Shown piece after piece: positions 7,213 to 14,614 of a DNA stretch of 16,878 nt; position 1 is the first letter of the stretch, and each line of letters opens with the position of its first letter. The position numbers were made by a program, and so were the translations under genes. The DNA is from an uncultured Bacillota bacterium (GTDB lineage: Bacteria > Bacillota > Clostridia > Peptostreptococcales > Anaerovoracaceae), in NCBI GenBank assembly GCA_946408315.1, contig CAMJRV010000015.1, positions 1 through 16,878 of the forward strand, read 5' to 3'. The notes beneath the pieces were generated by a model. It ran no database searches, had not been told where the DNA came from, and saw only the letters and a program-made list of their open reading frames with translations.

Positions 7213-7301
7213 GTTCGGAAACGCGGAATGCAGTTCGGAAATGCGGACTGCATTTTTCAGTCTTCAGACCGATTCGATCGTTTTGATTCCGGAAATGCGG
7301 A
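7213..7301 (+). promoter_or_regulatory. Three direct repeats, putative upstream activator sites
   Basis: The 12-base core CGGAAAYGCGGA occurs at 7216-7227, 7236-7247 and 7290-7301. The first two are preceded by GTT and lie 20 bases apart, about two helix turns. The third lies 54 bases further on. They sit roughly 55-140 bases upstream of the -24 element, the usual place for enhancer-type sites of sigma-54 activators. Binding by the adjacent activator is inferred. Confidence 0.65.
7227..7257 (+). terminator. Likely intrinsic terminator after the activator gene
   Basis: AATGCAGT (7227-7234) pairs with ACTGCATT (7247-7254) around a 12-base loop, and the T-run extends to 7257. The stem is short, so termination may be partial. 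The loop is itself one copy of the repeated putative activator site, so this segment may have two roles. Confidence 0.5.
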
Positions 7302-7354
7302 AAATTTATTGACAAAAGAAATCAAAAAGCGAGCAATTTCAACAAAAAATTTTT

Positions 7355-7370
7355 TGGCATGATTCTTGAT
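7355..7370 (+). promoter_or_regulatory. Sigma-54 (-24/-12) promoter
   Basis: The sequence TGGCATGATTCTTGAT matches TGGCAYG-N4-TTGCW except for A in place of C in the -12 dinucleotide. The -24 GG (7356-7357) and the -12 GA (7368-7369) are separated by the required 10 bases. It lies 43 bases before the decarboxylase start and directly follows a sigma-54 activator gene, which supports it strongly. Confidence 0.8.
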
Positions 7371-7412
7371 AATTAGTCATGCAGAAACGAAACCATAAAA
7401 AAGGAGAAGAGG

Positions 7413-8681
7413 ATGGACAAGCAGGAATTAATCTTTGACGGCTGCAGCATGACAGAGCTTGCTGCAAAATACGGCACTCCGCTTTATGTGATGTCGGAAA
7501 GCTCGATTTTGGAGAGATGCCGGGAAATTAAAAAAGATTTTCTCGAAAAATACCCCAATACCAGAGCTGCATTTGCATGCAAAGCCTTTCAGTCTTTAGA
7601 AATCTGCAGGATCGTTACGAAAGAAGGTCTCAGTCTCGATACTGTGTCGGGGGGCGAGATCTATACGGCATTTAAAGCGGGCGTTCCCATGGAAAACTTA
7701 TATTTCCACGGCAACAACAAATCGCTGGAAGAGATCAGAATGGCCGTCGACTACCGGGTGGGCAGGGTTGTCGTAGACAATCTATATGAATTGGAGGCGC
7801 TGAACGATTACGCCCGCGAAAAGAATGTCACGATGAAAATCCTGTACAGGATTACGCCGGGAGTAGACAGCCACACGCACAAATTTATTTCGACCGGACA
7901 GTTGGACTCCAAATTTGGAATCCCGCTGGACACGAGGGTAACCGGCGCATACATAAAAAAGGCGCTGGATATGTCAAATCTGGAGCTGATGGGATTTCAT
8001 TTTCACGTAGGCTCTCAGCTGGCGGTCAATGATTCCCACCTGGCGGCCCTCGCTGTCGCAGTCAATCTCATGCGGGACGTGAAAAATTCGCTCGGGTTTG
8101 AGACGCAGGAATTGAACATCGGAGGCGGAATCGGAATTCACTATGTGGAAGGGGATCACCGGCCGACCGTCAGTGAATTTTTAGATCCTGTCATGAAAGA
8201 ACTGTACGATAAGTGTGAAAAGCACGGCTTGGCGGTTCCCCTGGTCACGATCGAGCCTGGCCGGTGGATCGTAGGCGAAGCGGGGATTACACTGTATACC
8301 GTGGGTTCTATAAAGGAAATACATAATATCAGGAAATACGTAGGAGTCGACGGCGGTATGGCAGATAACCCGAGGCCGGGACTTTACGAAGCGAAGTACA
8401 ATGCGGTGATCGCCAATAAGATGGGCCTCCCGACAAAAGAAAAGGTAACGATTGCGGGCAAATGCTGCGAGAGCTCGGATATTTTGATCTGGGATATCGA
8501 ATTGCCTGAAGTGGAATCGGGCGATATTCTGGCAGTATTCAGCACCGGAGCCTACAACTATTCCATGGCCAGCAATTACAATCGGATTCCAAGGCCGGCA
8601 GTGGTTATGGTCAAGGACGGCAGTGACCGGCTTATTGTGAGAAGAGAAACATACGAGGATTTAATTGCAAAAGAAATATAG
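7413..8681 (+). CDS. lysA: Diaminopimelate decarboxylase family PLP enzyme (LysA-like)
   Basis: The 422-residue protein is a fold-type III PLP decarboxylase. It has the PLP lysine in AFACKAFQ (K57), FHFHVGSQ, the glycine-rich LNIGGGIG phosphate loop, EPGR (281-284), DGGMADNPRPGLYEAKY, the second active-site motif CCESSD (351-356) and GAYNYSMASNYN near the C-terminus. All are typical of LysA, which makes L-lysine from meso-diaminopimelate in the cytoplasm. AAGGAG at 7401-7406 fixes the start. The sigma-54 promoter and the co-transcribed AGCS symporter (12-base gap) are unusual for biosynthetic lysA. A catabolic relative such as the D-ornithine/D-lysine decarboxylase described in Salmonella, which is LysA-related and, as I recall, also next to a sigma-54 regulator, is a real alternative. 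The family is certain; the substrate is not. Confidence 0.9.
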   Translation: MDKQELIFDGCSMTELAAKYGTPLYVMSESSILERCREIKKDFLEKYPNTRAAFACKAFQSLEICRIVTKEGLSLDTVSGGEIYTAFKAGVPMENLYFHGNNKSLEEIRMAVDYRVGRVVVDNLYELEALNDYAREKNVTMKILYRITPGVDSHTHKFISTGQLDSKFGIPLDTRVTGAYIKKALDMSNLELMGFHFHVGSQLAVNDSHLAALAVAVNLMRDVKNSLGFETQELNIGGGIGIHYVEGDHRPTVSEFLDPVMKELYDKCEKHGLAVPLVTIEPGRWIVGEAGITLYTVGSIKEIHNIRKYVGVDGGMADNPRPGLYEAKYNAVIANKMGLPTKEKVTIAGKCCESSDILIWDIELPEVESGDILAVFSTGAYNYSMASNYNRIPRPAVVMVKDGSDRLIVRRETYEDLIAKEI

Positions 8682-8693
8682 GAGGTAATTGAC

Positions 8694-10271
8694 ATGAATC
8701 AATTATTTGAAGCGGTTAACAATGTCTTCGCATTTATAGTACCAATTTCTGATTTCTTATGGGATTTCCCGACAAATTTTGCATGGTATGCTCAAATTCC
8801 AATACTTGGGCATTTCTCGCTGGCAATTCTGATCCTGGTCGGCGCGGGAATTTATTTCACAACAAAGACCAGAGTGGTGCAGCTGAAGCGGTTTACGAGA
8901 AGTATTAAAATCGTAGCAAACCGCCAGGCGACTGAGACCGGTATTACTCCATTTGCGGCATTTATGCTGAGCTCCGCAATGCGCGTGGGCCCGGGGAATA
9001 TCATGGGCGTCACCGGCGCCGTTTCCGTCGGCGGACCCGGCGCACTGTTCTGGATGTACGTTATGGCTGCCTTCGGAATGGCGACCGGATTTACAGAGGC
9101 CGTGCTTGCACAGCTGTTTAAAGAGAAAAAGGAACAGGAATACGTCGGAGGGATGCCCTTCTACGGGATGAAAATTCTCGGCAATAAAAAGTGGATCGGA
9201 ATCGCACTTTCCCTGCTGTTTATCATCTATGCGCTGTTCAACGTTCCAAGCCAGACGTTCCATCTGTTTACGGCGCTGGGTTCGGTGGCGGACACCATCG
9301 GACAGACCACATACGACAGAACTTCCCCCGTCTATTACACGATCGGGATCATTTTGATCGTTGCGATCTCCGCCCTCGTTTTAGGCGGAATGAAGCGTGT
9401 CACAAGATTTACGGATATCTGCGTCCCCGTTATGGCGGTAGCCTATTGCGGAATTGTAATTTTATTGATCCTCATTAATTTTCAGGCGATCCCGTATTTC
9501 TTTAAAGCCGTAATTGGCGGAGCCTTTTCTCCCGACGCGATTTTCGGCGGCCTGTTCGGCGTAGCCTTGCAGCAGGGAATCAAAAGAGGACTTATGGCCA
9601 ATGAGGCAGGGCAGGGCACCATTACCATGGCGGCGTCCGCGTCCAGCAACAAACACCCGGTAGAACAGGGCCTGGTACAGTCTATGGGCGTATTTTTCGA
9701 CAGCTTTATCATCTGCTCGATGGCCGGATTTGTAGTAGTTATGGCTCACTTATGGACAGGCGACGGCGGCGTTGCCTGGGACAGCATTAAAGACGCCAAG
9801 CTTGACGTATTCATGCTGTCCGCACAGCATCTCGTTCCGGGCGTCGCCTTGGATTCGATCGTGCAGGTGATCCTCTCTCTCTGCTACGCGCTGTTTGCGT
9901 TCACCACCCTGATCGGCATGATCGTCTTTGCGGAAATCAGCGCCAACATGATTTCAAAAGACAAGAAATTCATCATGGGGATCAGAGCCCTCGGTTCCCT
10001 GTTCTTTGTGCCTTTTGGAGTTCTGACCGTATTGGCGAATTTACAGCTCGGGAACATCTGGTATCTTGCAGACCTGATGAACATCCTTCTCGTCTTTGTA
10101 AACGTACCGATCATTTTCCTGGGAAGCAAATATGTGATAAAAGCACTGGATCATTATAACAGGACCGACGGAAAATCAGGCTTCGTATCCCTGCGTGATA
10201 TCGATCTTGAAACGGACTACTGGACGGAAAAAAATCAGGCCGAGAGGGATTCGTTCTATAGTAAAGTCTGA
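8694..10271 (+). CDS. AGCS family sodium:amino acid symporter (alanine/glycine type)
   Basis: This 525-residue polytopic membrane protein has about ten to eleven hydrophobic segments. The AGCS signature is clear: LSSAMRVGPGNIMGVTGAVS then GGPGALFWMYVMA near residues 84-125, and later GLFGVALQQGIKRGLMANEAGQG and the SMGVFFDSFIICSMAG segment. The family couples sodium entry to uptake of small neutral amino acids such as alanine or glycine, and some members take D-amino acids. AGGAGGT lies just upstream. The gene follows the LysA-like gene by 12 bases and ends at a strong terminator, so both belong to the sigma-54 operon. It probably imports the substrate of that decarboxylase or a counter-metabolite, which is inference. 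Confidence 0.94.
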   Translation: MNQLFEAVNNVFAFIVPISDFLWDFPTNFAWYAQIPILGHFSLAILILVGAGIYFTTKTRVVQLKRFTRSIKIVANRQATETGITPFAAFMLSSAMRVGPGNIMGVTGAVSVGGPGALFWMYVMAAFGMATGFTEAVLAQLFKEKKEQEYVGGMPFYGMKILGNKKWIGIALSLLFIIYALFNVPSQTFHLFTALGSVADTIGQTTYDRTSPVYYTIGIILIVAISALVLGGMKRVTRFTDICVPVMAVAYCGIVILLILINFQAIPYFFKAVIGGAFSPDAIFGGLFGVALQQGIKRGLMANEAGQGTITMAASASSNKHPVEQGLVQSMGVFFDSFIICSMAGFVVVMAHLWTGDGGVAWDSIKDAKLDVFMLSAQHLVPGVALDSIVQVILSLCYALFAFTTLIGMIVFAEISANMISKDKKFIMGIRALGSLFFVPFGVLTVLANLQLGNIWYLADLMNILLVFVNVPIIFLGSKYVIKALDHYNRTDGKSGFVSLRDIDLETDYWTEKNQAERDSFYSKV

Positions 10272-10312
10272 CGAATTCCGGGAGGCTTAAGAAATCCGTC
10301 TCGCACAATATG

Positions 10313-10370
10313 AAAAAAAGGAAATGATACCGTTTCGATCACAATGAGGGATGGTATTATTTCCTTTTTT
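10313..10370 (+). terminator. Strong intrinsic terminator of the decarboxylase-symporter operon
   Basis: The left arm 10313-10331 (A7 then GGAAATGATACC) pairs with the right arm 10353-10370 (GGTATTATTTCC then T6), with one G-T pair and a loop of about 21 bases. The A- and T-runs make it look bidirectional. Confidence 0.93.
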
Positions 10371-10422
10371 ATAAGGAAGACAAATCTAAAGGAATATTTT
10401 CAATTCCCCTGCGAGCTTTCTT

Positions 10423-10431
10423 TGGTATAAT
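10423..10431 (+). promoter_or_regulatory. Extended -10 promoter element for the SMR gene
   Basis: TGGTATAAT provides a perfect TATAAT preceded by TGn. No convincing -35 hexamer is seen at the right spacing. The element lies 63 bases before the ATG at 10494 and just after the upstream operon's terminator. Confidence 0.5.
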
Positions 10432-10493
10432 AAATAATGAAACAGTGCGCCGCCGTCGTATAAATTATAGAAAGAAGTGAGGAGCAAGGACAT

Positions 10494-10823
10494 ATGGCAT
10501 ATTTATATCTGGCTATTACGATTACAGGAGAGCTGGTCGGAACGACCTTTCTGAAATATTCGGAGGGCTTTACAAAGCTGACGCCTTCTGTGGTCAGCGT
10601 TATTTCTTATTTGATCTGTTATATCTCCTTCTCGAAAGCAGTGCAGCATCTGCATCTGGGGGTTGCCTACGCGACCTGGTCGGCCGTCGGCCTTGTTGTC
10701 ACGACGCTGATTGGCTTCTTTCTTTTCAAGCAGCAGCTTACCCCTGTGGGAATCGCCGCTATCGCGATGATTGCTTCAGGCGTCATCATCCTGAATCTGT
10801 ACGGCACTCCCGCAGGCCAGTAA
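10494..10823 (+). CDS. Small multidrug resistance (SMR) family transporter, Qac/EmrE type
   Basis: This 109-residue protein has four hydrophobic helices, the normal SMR length. The essential membrane glutamate is present (E13 in ITITGELVGTTFLKYSEGF), as is the AYATWSAVG motif of helix 3 and the helix-4 dimer segment GIAAIAMIASGVIILNLYG. The GTTFLKYSEGFTKL stretch resembles the EmrE/Qac branch more than the guanidinium exporter (Gdx) branch. Members act as dual-topology dimers exchanging cationic amphiphiles for protons, and some relatives export polyamines. A role with amines would suit the neighbouring agmatine genes but is only contextual. The gene appears to be its own unit. The ATG follows GTGAGGAGCAAGG. 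Confidence 0.92.
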   Translation: MAYLYLAITITGELVGTTFLKYSEGFTKLTPSVVSVISYLICYISFSKAVQHLHLGVAYATWSAVGLVVTTLIGFFLFKQQLTPVGIAAIAMIASGVIILNLYGTPAGQ

Positions 10824-10893
10824 CGAGAGGGAGGCAGATGGCTTTCTTGGAAAACCTTTAGGGAATTGCATCTGATGAAAGGAGCGATTTAAT

Positions 10894-11658
10894 ATGGTAT
10901 TTTCAGAAAAAGAATTGTCCTTAATTAATGATACGATTATTTCCATCTATTCCATTGATGACTTAAAAAATATGAGAAATAATTTCTTATTAGAAGTCAG
11001 TCAGATTATACCTTATGATTGCGCGATGTTTGATTTTGCAAATAGTGACAGAGCAAAGCAATGGAATTTTTTTGATCCGGTATCAATTAACATCAATGAG
11101 AGCTATGTAAAAGAATACTATTCTCATTTTCAACAGATAGACTATACCTATTGGTTCTTTTTCCAGTTTGATTACAGTGTCTATAAAGATACTGATTTAA
11201 TAAAAAATTCTGTAAGAGAAAAAACGGAAATCTATAACAATTGGATGAAACCTTTGGGAGTATATTATGGCAGCGGATCAAGCATCAATAAAAATGGGAC
11301 CATGCTGGGGTCGGTGAGCCTATTTAGAGGAAAAGCCAGTTCCGATTTTACATCAAGAGACTTGTACCTGTTGAATTTATTCAATCAGCATTTAGCGAAC
11401 AGATTGTATCAACTGTTTCCAAGGGGAATCGATCCCGGCAATTATATTGATCAAGAATATAAAGACGGAACTTTTTTAAGATACAATTTAACGGTCAAAG
11501 AAAAAGAGGTGGCTGAGCTCTTATTTGAGGGATTAAATAACGCCCAGATCGGAGAAAAATTATTTATCACCGAATCCACCGTAAAAAAACACCTGACCAG
11601 CATTTTCAACAAGTGTGAGGTAAAAAGCAGGGTTCAATTGATAAAATTGCTGGCTTAG
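10894..11658 (+). CDS. LuxR-type transcriptional regulator
   Basis: The 254-residue soluble protein has a C-terminal GerE/LuxR helix-turn-helix at about 200-254 (LTVKEKEVAELLFEGLNNAQIGEKLF then TESTVKKHLTSIFNKCEV). The 190-residue N-terminus is rich in aromatic residues and looks like a GAF- or autoinducer-like sensing fold (YDCAMFDFANSD, YYGSGSSINKNG); I do not recognise the ligand. AAGGAG precedes the ATG. The gene is visibly richer in A and T than its neighbours on both sides, hinting at separate acquisition or a different evolutionary rate. It is followed by its own terminator and then the agmatine deiminase run, so it is a candidate regulator of that run. LuxR-type AguR regulators are known next to agmatine deiminase operons in lactic acid bacteria, though those are membrane proteins. 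Confidence 0.88.
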   Translation: MVFSEKELSLINDTIISIYSIDDLKNMRNNFLLEVSQIIPYDCAMFDFANSDRAKQWNFFDPVSININESYVKEYYSHFQQIDYTYWFFFQFDYSVYKDTDLIKNSVREKTEIYNNWMKPLGVYYGSGSSINKNGTMLGSVSLFRGKASSDFTSRDLYLLNLFNQHLANRLYQLFPRGIDPGNYIDQEYKDGTFLRYNLTVKEKEVAELLFEGLNNAQIGEKLFITESTVKKHLTSIFNKCEVKSRVQLIKLLA

Positions 11659-11683
11659 GTCCATATGGCAAGAGAAAGGAATA

Positions 11684-11711
11684 AAAACCTCGGAGTATCC
11701 GGGGTTTTTTT
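11684..11711 (+). terminator. Intrinsic terminator after the LuxR-type gene
   Basis: AAAACCTCGGA (11684-11694) pairs with TCCGGGGTTTT (11698-11708), with one T-G pair, a three-base loop and a T-run to 11711. Confidence 0.92.
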
Positions 11712-11775
11712 ATTACTACTTTAGTGCTAGATACATTTTTCCACTACCGTACAGTTTCTATATTTGTGAAAAGGA

Positions 11776-11826
11776 ATAAAATAGAAGCAGAAGATAACTT
11801 ACATAAAATAGAAACAGAAGATAACT
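11776..11826 (+). repeat. Tandem 24-bp direct repeat (27-bp period) upstream of aguA
   Basis: Bases 11776-11799 and 11803-11826 are identical except for one G/A change. The core is ATAAAATAGAARCAGAAG followed by ATAACT. They lie 28-78 bases before the agmatine deiminase start. They may be a recent slippage duplication or paired binding sites for a regulator such as the LuxR-type protein upstream. A possible -10 box TATATT is at 11759-11764, just before the repeat, without a good -35 box. Confidence 0.85.
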
Positions 11827-11853
11827 GAAATCACAATGAATCGGAGGAGAAGA

Positions 11854-12954
11854 ATGGCCAGAACAATGATAGACAGCACACCCAAAAAGGATGGATTTAA
11901 AATGCCGGCAGAGTTTGATACGCATGAAAAGTGTTGGATGCTATGGCCTGAGCGTCCGGACAACTGGAGACTTGGCGCTATGCCCGCGCAAAAGGTATTT
12001 GCAGAAGTCGCTTCGGCTATTTCAAAGTTCGAGCCGGTGACTGTAGGCTGCAGCTCAGATCAATTTGATAATGCCAGGGCGATGCTGCCGGAAGAAGTAA
12101 GAGTTGTTGAAATGGCCCATGATGACGCATGGATCAGAGATTGCGGTCCCGCCTTTATAAGAAATGATCAAGGCGAGATACGCGGCGTTCATTTTGGATT
12201 TAATGCGTGGGGAGGGCTTTATGACGGTTTATACTTTCCGTGGGATAAGGATCAAAAGGTTTCTCAAAAAATAATGGAAATTGAAAGCTGCATCCGATAC
12301 GATGCCCGGCACTTCATATTAGAAGGCGGCTCCTTTAGTGTAGACGGAGAAGGAACAGTCATTACGACAGAAGAATGCCTGCTGAGTCCGGGACGCAACC
12401 CTAAAATGTCCAAGGAAGAAATTGAAGAAAATCTGAAAGAGTATCTTGGCGCTGAAAAAGTAATCTGGCTGCCCCGCGGCATTGATCCGGAAGAAACCAA
12501 TGGACATGTTGACGACGTCTGCTGCTTTGCCAGACCGGGAGAAGCGGTAATCGCATGGACTGACGATGAAATGCACCCTTATTATGATATCTATAAAGAG
12601 GCGCGCGCCGTTCTTGAGAACACCGCCGACGCAAAGGGAAGAAAATTAAAGATCCATACGGTCCCCTGCTTAAGACCCCAAAAACTAACGAAAGAGGAAG
12701 CGGAAGGCGTGACCAGGGGCAACGCAATACAGCGGATGGAAGGAGATGAATATGCCCCTTCTTATATGAACTATTTAACCGTAAATGGGGGCATTATTTG
12801 TCCGCAATTCGGACTTGACAGCGACATTGAGGCGGTAAAAGCGCTGCAAAAAATATATCCTGACAGGGAAGTCGTTGGAGTATATACCCATGAAATAATT
12901 TTAGGAGGAGGAAATATTCATTGTATTACACAGCAGCAGCCGAAAGGAAAGTGA
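11854..12954 (+). CDS. aguA: Agmatine deiminase
   Basis: The 366-residue enzyme hydrolyses agmatine to N-carbamoylputrescine and ammonia in the cytoplasm. It closely resembles Enterococcus faecalis agmatine deiminase as remembered, starting STPKKDGFKMPAEF and WPERPDNWR. The known catalytic residues fall at the same numbers: D96 in WIRDCGP, E157 in LEGGSF, H218 and D220 in NGHVDD, and the nucleophile C357 in GGGNIHCITQQ. That agreement supports ATG 11854, which also has GGAGGAG five bases upstream; an ATG at 11836 in the same frame would precede the ribosome binding site. No carbamoyltransferase or carbamate kinase gene follows. Instead a YtcJ-like amidohydrolase starts 17 bases after the stop, so the fate of carbamoylputrescine is open. 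Confidence 0.96.
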   Translation: MARTMIDSTPKKDGFKMPAEFDTHEKCWMLWPERPDNWRLGAMPAQKVFAEVASAISKFEPVTVGCSSDQFDNARAMLPEEVRVVEMAHDDAWIRDCGPAFIRNDQGEIRGVHFGFNAWGGLYDGLYFPWDKDQKVSQKIMEIESCIRYDARHFILEGGSFSVDGEGTVITTEECLLSPGRNPKMSKEEIEENLKEYLGAEKVIWLPRGIDPEETNGHVDDVCCFARPGEAVIAWTDDEMHPYYDIYKEARAVLENTADAKGRKLKIHTVPCLRPQKLTKEEAEGVTRGNAIQRMEGDEYAPSYMNYLTVNGGIICPQFGLDSDIEAVKALQKIYPDREVVGVYTHEIILGGGNIHCITQQQPKGK

Positions 12955-12971
12955 AAGGAGAAGGAATTGAA

Positions 12972-14585
12972 ATGTTTCAGAGTATAAAGGCAGACCATCT
13001 ATTCTTGGGAAATTCTATATTTACAGGCTGCTGTCAGCAAACCGTCAGCGGCGGCGTGGCAGTAAAGGACAACAGGATCATTGCTGTCGCATCTCAGGAG
13101 AAAATTTTTGAATGGGCTGATAAAAAAACGAATGTAATTGATTGTCAAGACCGGCTAATCATGCCCGGATTTCACGACAGCCATTTTCATGTTGCCCACG
13201 GGGTTCTGCGTGAAAATGGGGTGGATTTATCCGGCGCAAAATCCGAGGAAGAAGCGGCTGTGATGGTGGCGGAGTTTGCACGGGAGCATCCCGGGGAGCC
13301 GATTATTTTCGGTTTTTATTGGTATCACATGAACTGGGACAGAAAAGAACTTCCGACAAAAAAATCCCTGGACAGATTGATACCGGACCGGCCTGTTGTT
13401 TTATACAGGGTCGAGAGCCATGGAGCCTGGCTGAATTCGAAAGCCCTTGAAATGTGCCGGATAACAAAGGACACGATACCTCCGGAAGGAGGAGATATCG
13501 TGAAGGACAGTGACGGGGAGCCAAACGGTTATCTGCATGAGTATGCCATCTTTTTAATGGGCCCGAACTATGGCTTTACTCCCGAACAGGAGAAAAAGAA
13601 GTTTCTTGGCTTTTTTGACAAGCTGACTTCTTTCGGCATTACCTCTATCAGCGATCTGGAATACGATGTTCCTACGAATTTTGATCTTTTCCTTGACTGG
13701 GAGAAATCCGGAGATCTGAAACTGCGATATGGATTCGCAACGTTAATGGACGGTGACTTGGAAAAGCCCAGACGTTATCGGGAGCGCTATCGCTCAGACA
13801 AGGTTAAATATTTAGGGCTTAAATGCTATACCGACGGAACCGCTTTAGGGTATACTGCCGAGCTGCTGCAGCCCTATTCCGATAAACCGGGAACCCGCAA
13901 TGACGCGCCTCTGGATTATCATAAAATCCTCCGAAATGCCTTAGACGCCGACAGGGAAGGCTTCCGCATCCGGTTCCATGCAATCGGAGACGGCGCTGTC
14001 AGATTCAGCCTGGATACCTTTGAGGAATGCAGGCGAATAAACGGAGCGCGGGATTCCAGACATTCCATTGCGCATATAGAAGTGATCCATCCGGATGATA
14101 TCCGGCGGTTTGCAGAGCTGGGCGTTATTGCGGAGATACATCCGGCCCACGTTAATCTGCCCTGTGAGAAAGCGGCGGATAATCCGTATCCGATCCACCT
14201 TGGTGAAAGAACAAAATACTGTTTTCCTTATAAATCGATCCTCGAGTACGGCGGAAAGATCGCGGTCGGGTCAGATTATCCGGTTGTGGACCCAAATCCT
14301 ATGCTGGGAATTTACAGAGCGGTTACAAGGCGCTTTGACGACGGGCTGCCGGAAAGCGGGTGGCTGCCGCAGCAACGGCTGACGATGGGGGAAGTGCTGC
14401 AGGGATATACCGCCGGCACCGCCTATCATGATTTTAAGGAGAACAAAACAGGTACTCTTGAAGTGGGAAAGCTTGCCGATATTGTTGTCCTTGACAGAAA
14501 TCTGTTTGAAATTGATCCGGAAGAGATTAGACAAACGGAAGTGCTGCTAACCATGTTTGACGGCAATATTATTTATCAAAGGTAA
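12972..14585 (+). CDS. YtcJ-like metal-dependent amidohydrolase (Amidohydrolase_3 family)
   Basis: This 537-residue cytoplasmic protein has a small N-terminal beta domain, a TIM-barrel core and a C-terminal beta segment (GTLEVGKLADIVVLDRNLFEI). Metal-site motifs are GFHDSHFH (H71, H73), LKCYTDGTALG, FHAIGDGAV, HSIAHIEVI and GSDYPV. Family members hydrolyse C-N bonds of amides, formamides and related compounds; few have known substrates. ATG 12972 is chosen because AAAGGAG and AAGGA precede it; the frame is open back to an ATG at 12921 inside aguA, without support. It lies between two agmatine-deiminase-type genes in one apparent operon. It could act on N-carbamoylputrescine or on a related N-carbamoyl or guanidino-derived compound, which is inference. 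The family call is firm. Confidence 0.9.
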   Translation: MFQSIKADHLFLGNSIFTGCCQQTVSGGVAVKDNRIIAVASQEKIFEWADKKTNVIDCQDRLIMPGFHDSHFHVAHGVLRENGVDLSGAKSEEEAAVMVAEFAREHPGEPIIFGFYWYHMNWDRKELPTKKSLDRLIPDRPVVLYRVESHGAWLNSKALEMCRITKDTIPPEGGDIVKDSDGEPNGYLHEYAIFLMGPNYGFTPEQEKKKFLGFFDKLTSFGITSISDLEYDVPTNFDLFLDWEKSGDLKLRYGFATLMDGDLEKPRRYRERYRSDKVKYLGLKCYTDGTALGYTAELLQPYSDKPGTRNDAPLDYHKILRNALDADREGFRIRFHAIGDGAVRFSLDTFEECRRINGARDSRHSIAHIEVIHPDDIRRFAELGVIAEIHPAHVNLPCEKAADNPYPIHLGERTKYCFPYKSILEYGGKIAVGSDYPVVDPNPMLGIYRAVTRRFDDGLPESGWLPQQRLTMGEVLQGYTAGTAYHDFKENKTGTLEVGKLADIVVLDRNLFEIDPEEIRQTEVLLTMFDGNIIYQR

Positions 14586-14614
14586 TTCCATAGATTGATA
14601 AGAGGAGAAGAAAA

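Noticed and set aside
7413..8681. Carboxynorspermidine decarboxylase, to pair with the saccharopine-dehydrogenase-like gene as a spermidine pathway
   Set aside because: The protein's length and motifs (EPGR, DNPRPGLYEAKY, CCESSD) fit LysA better, and the two genes are 5.5 kb apart in different transcription units.
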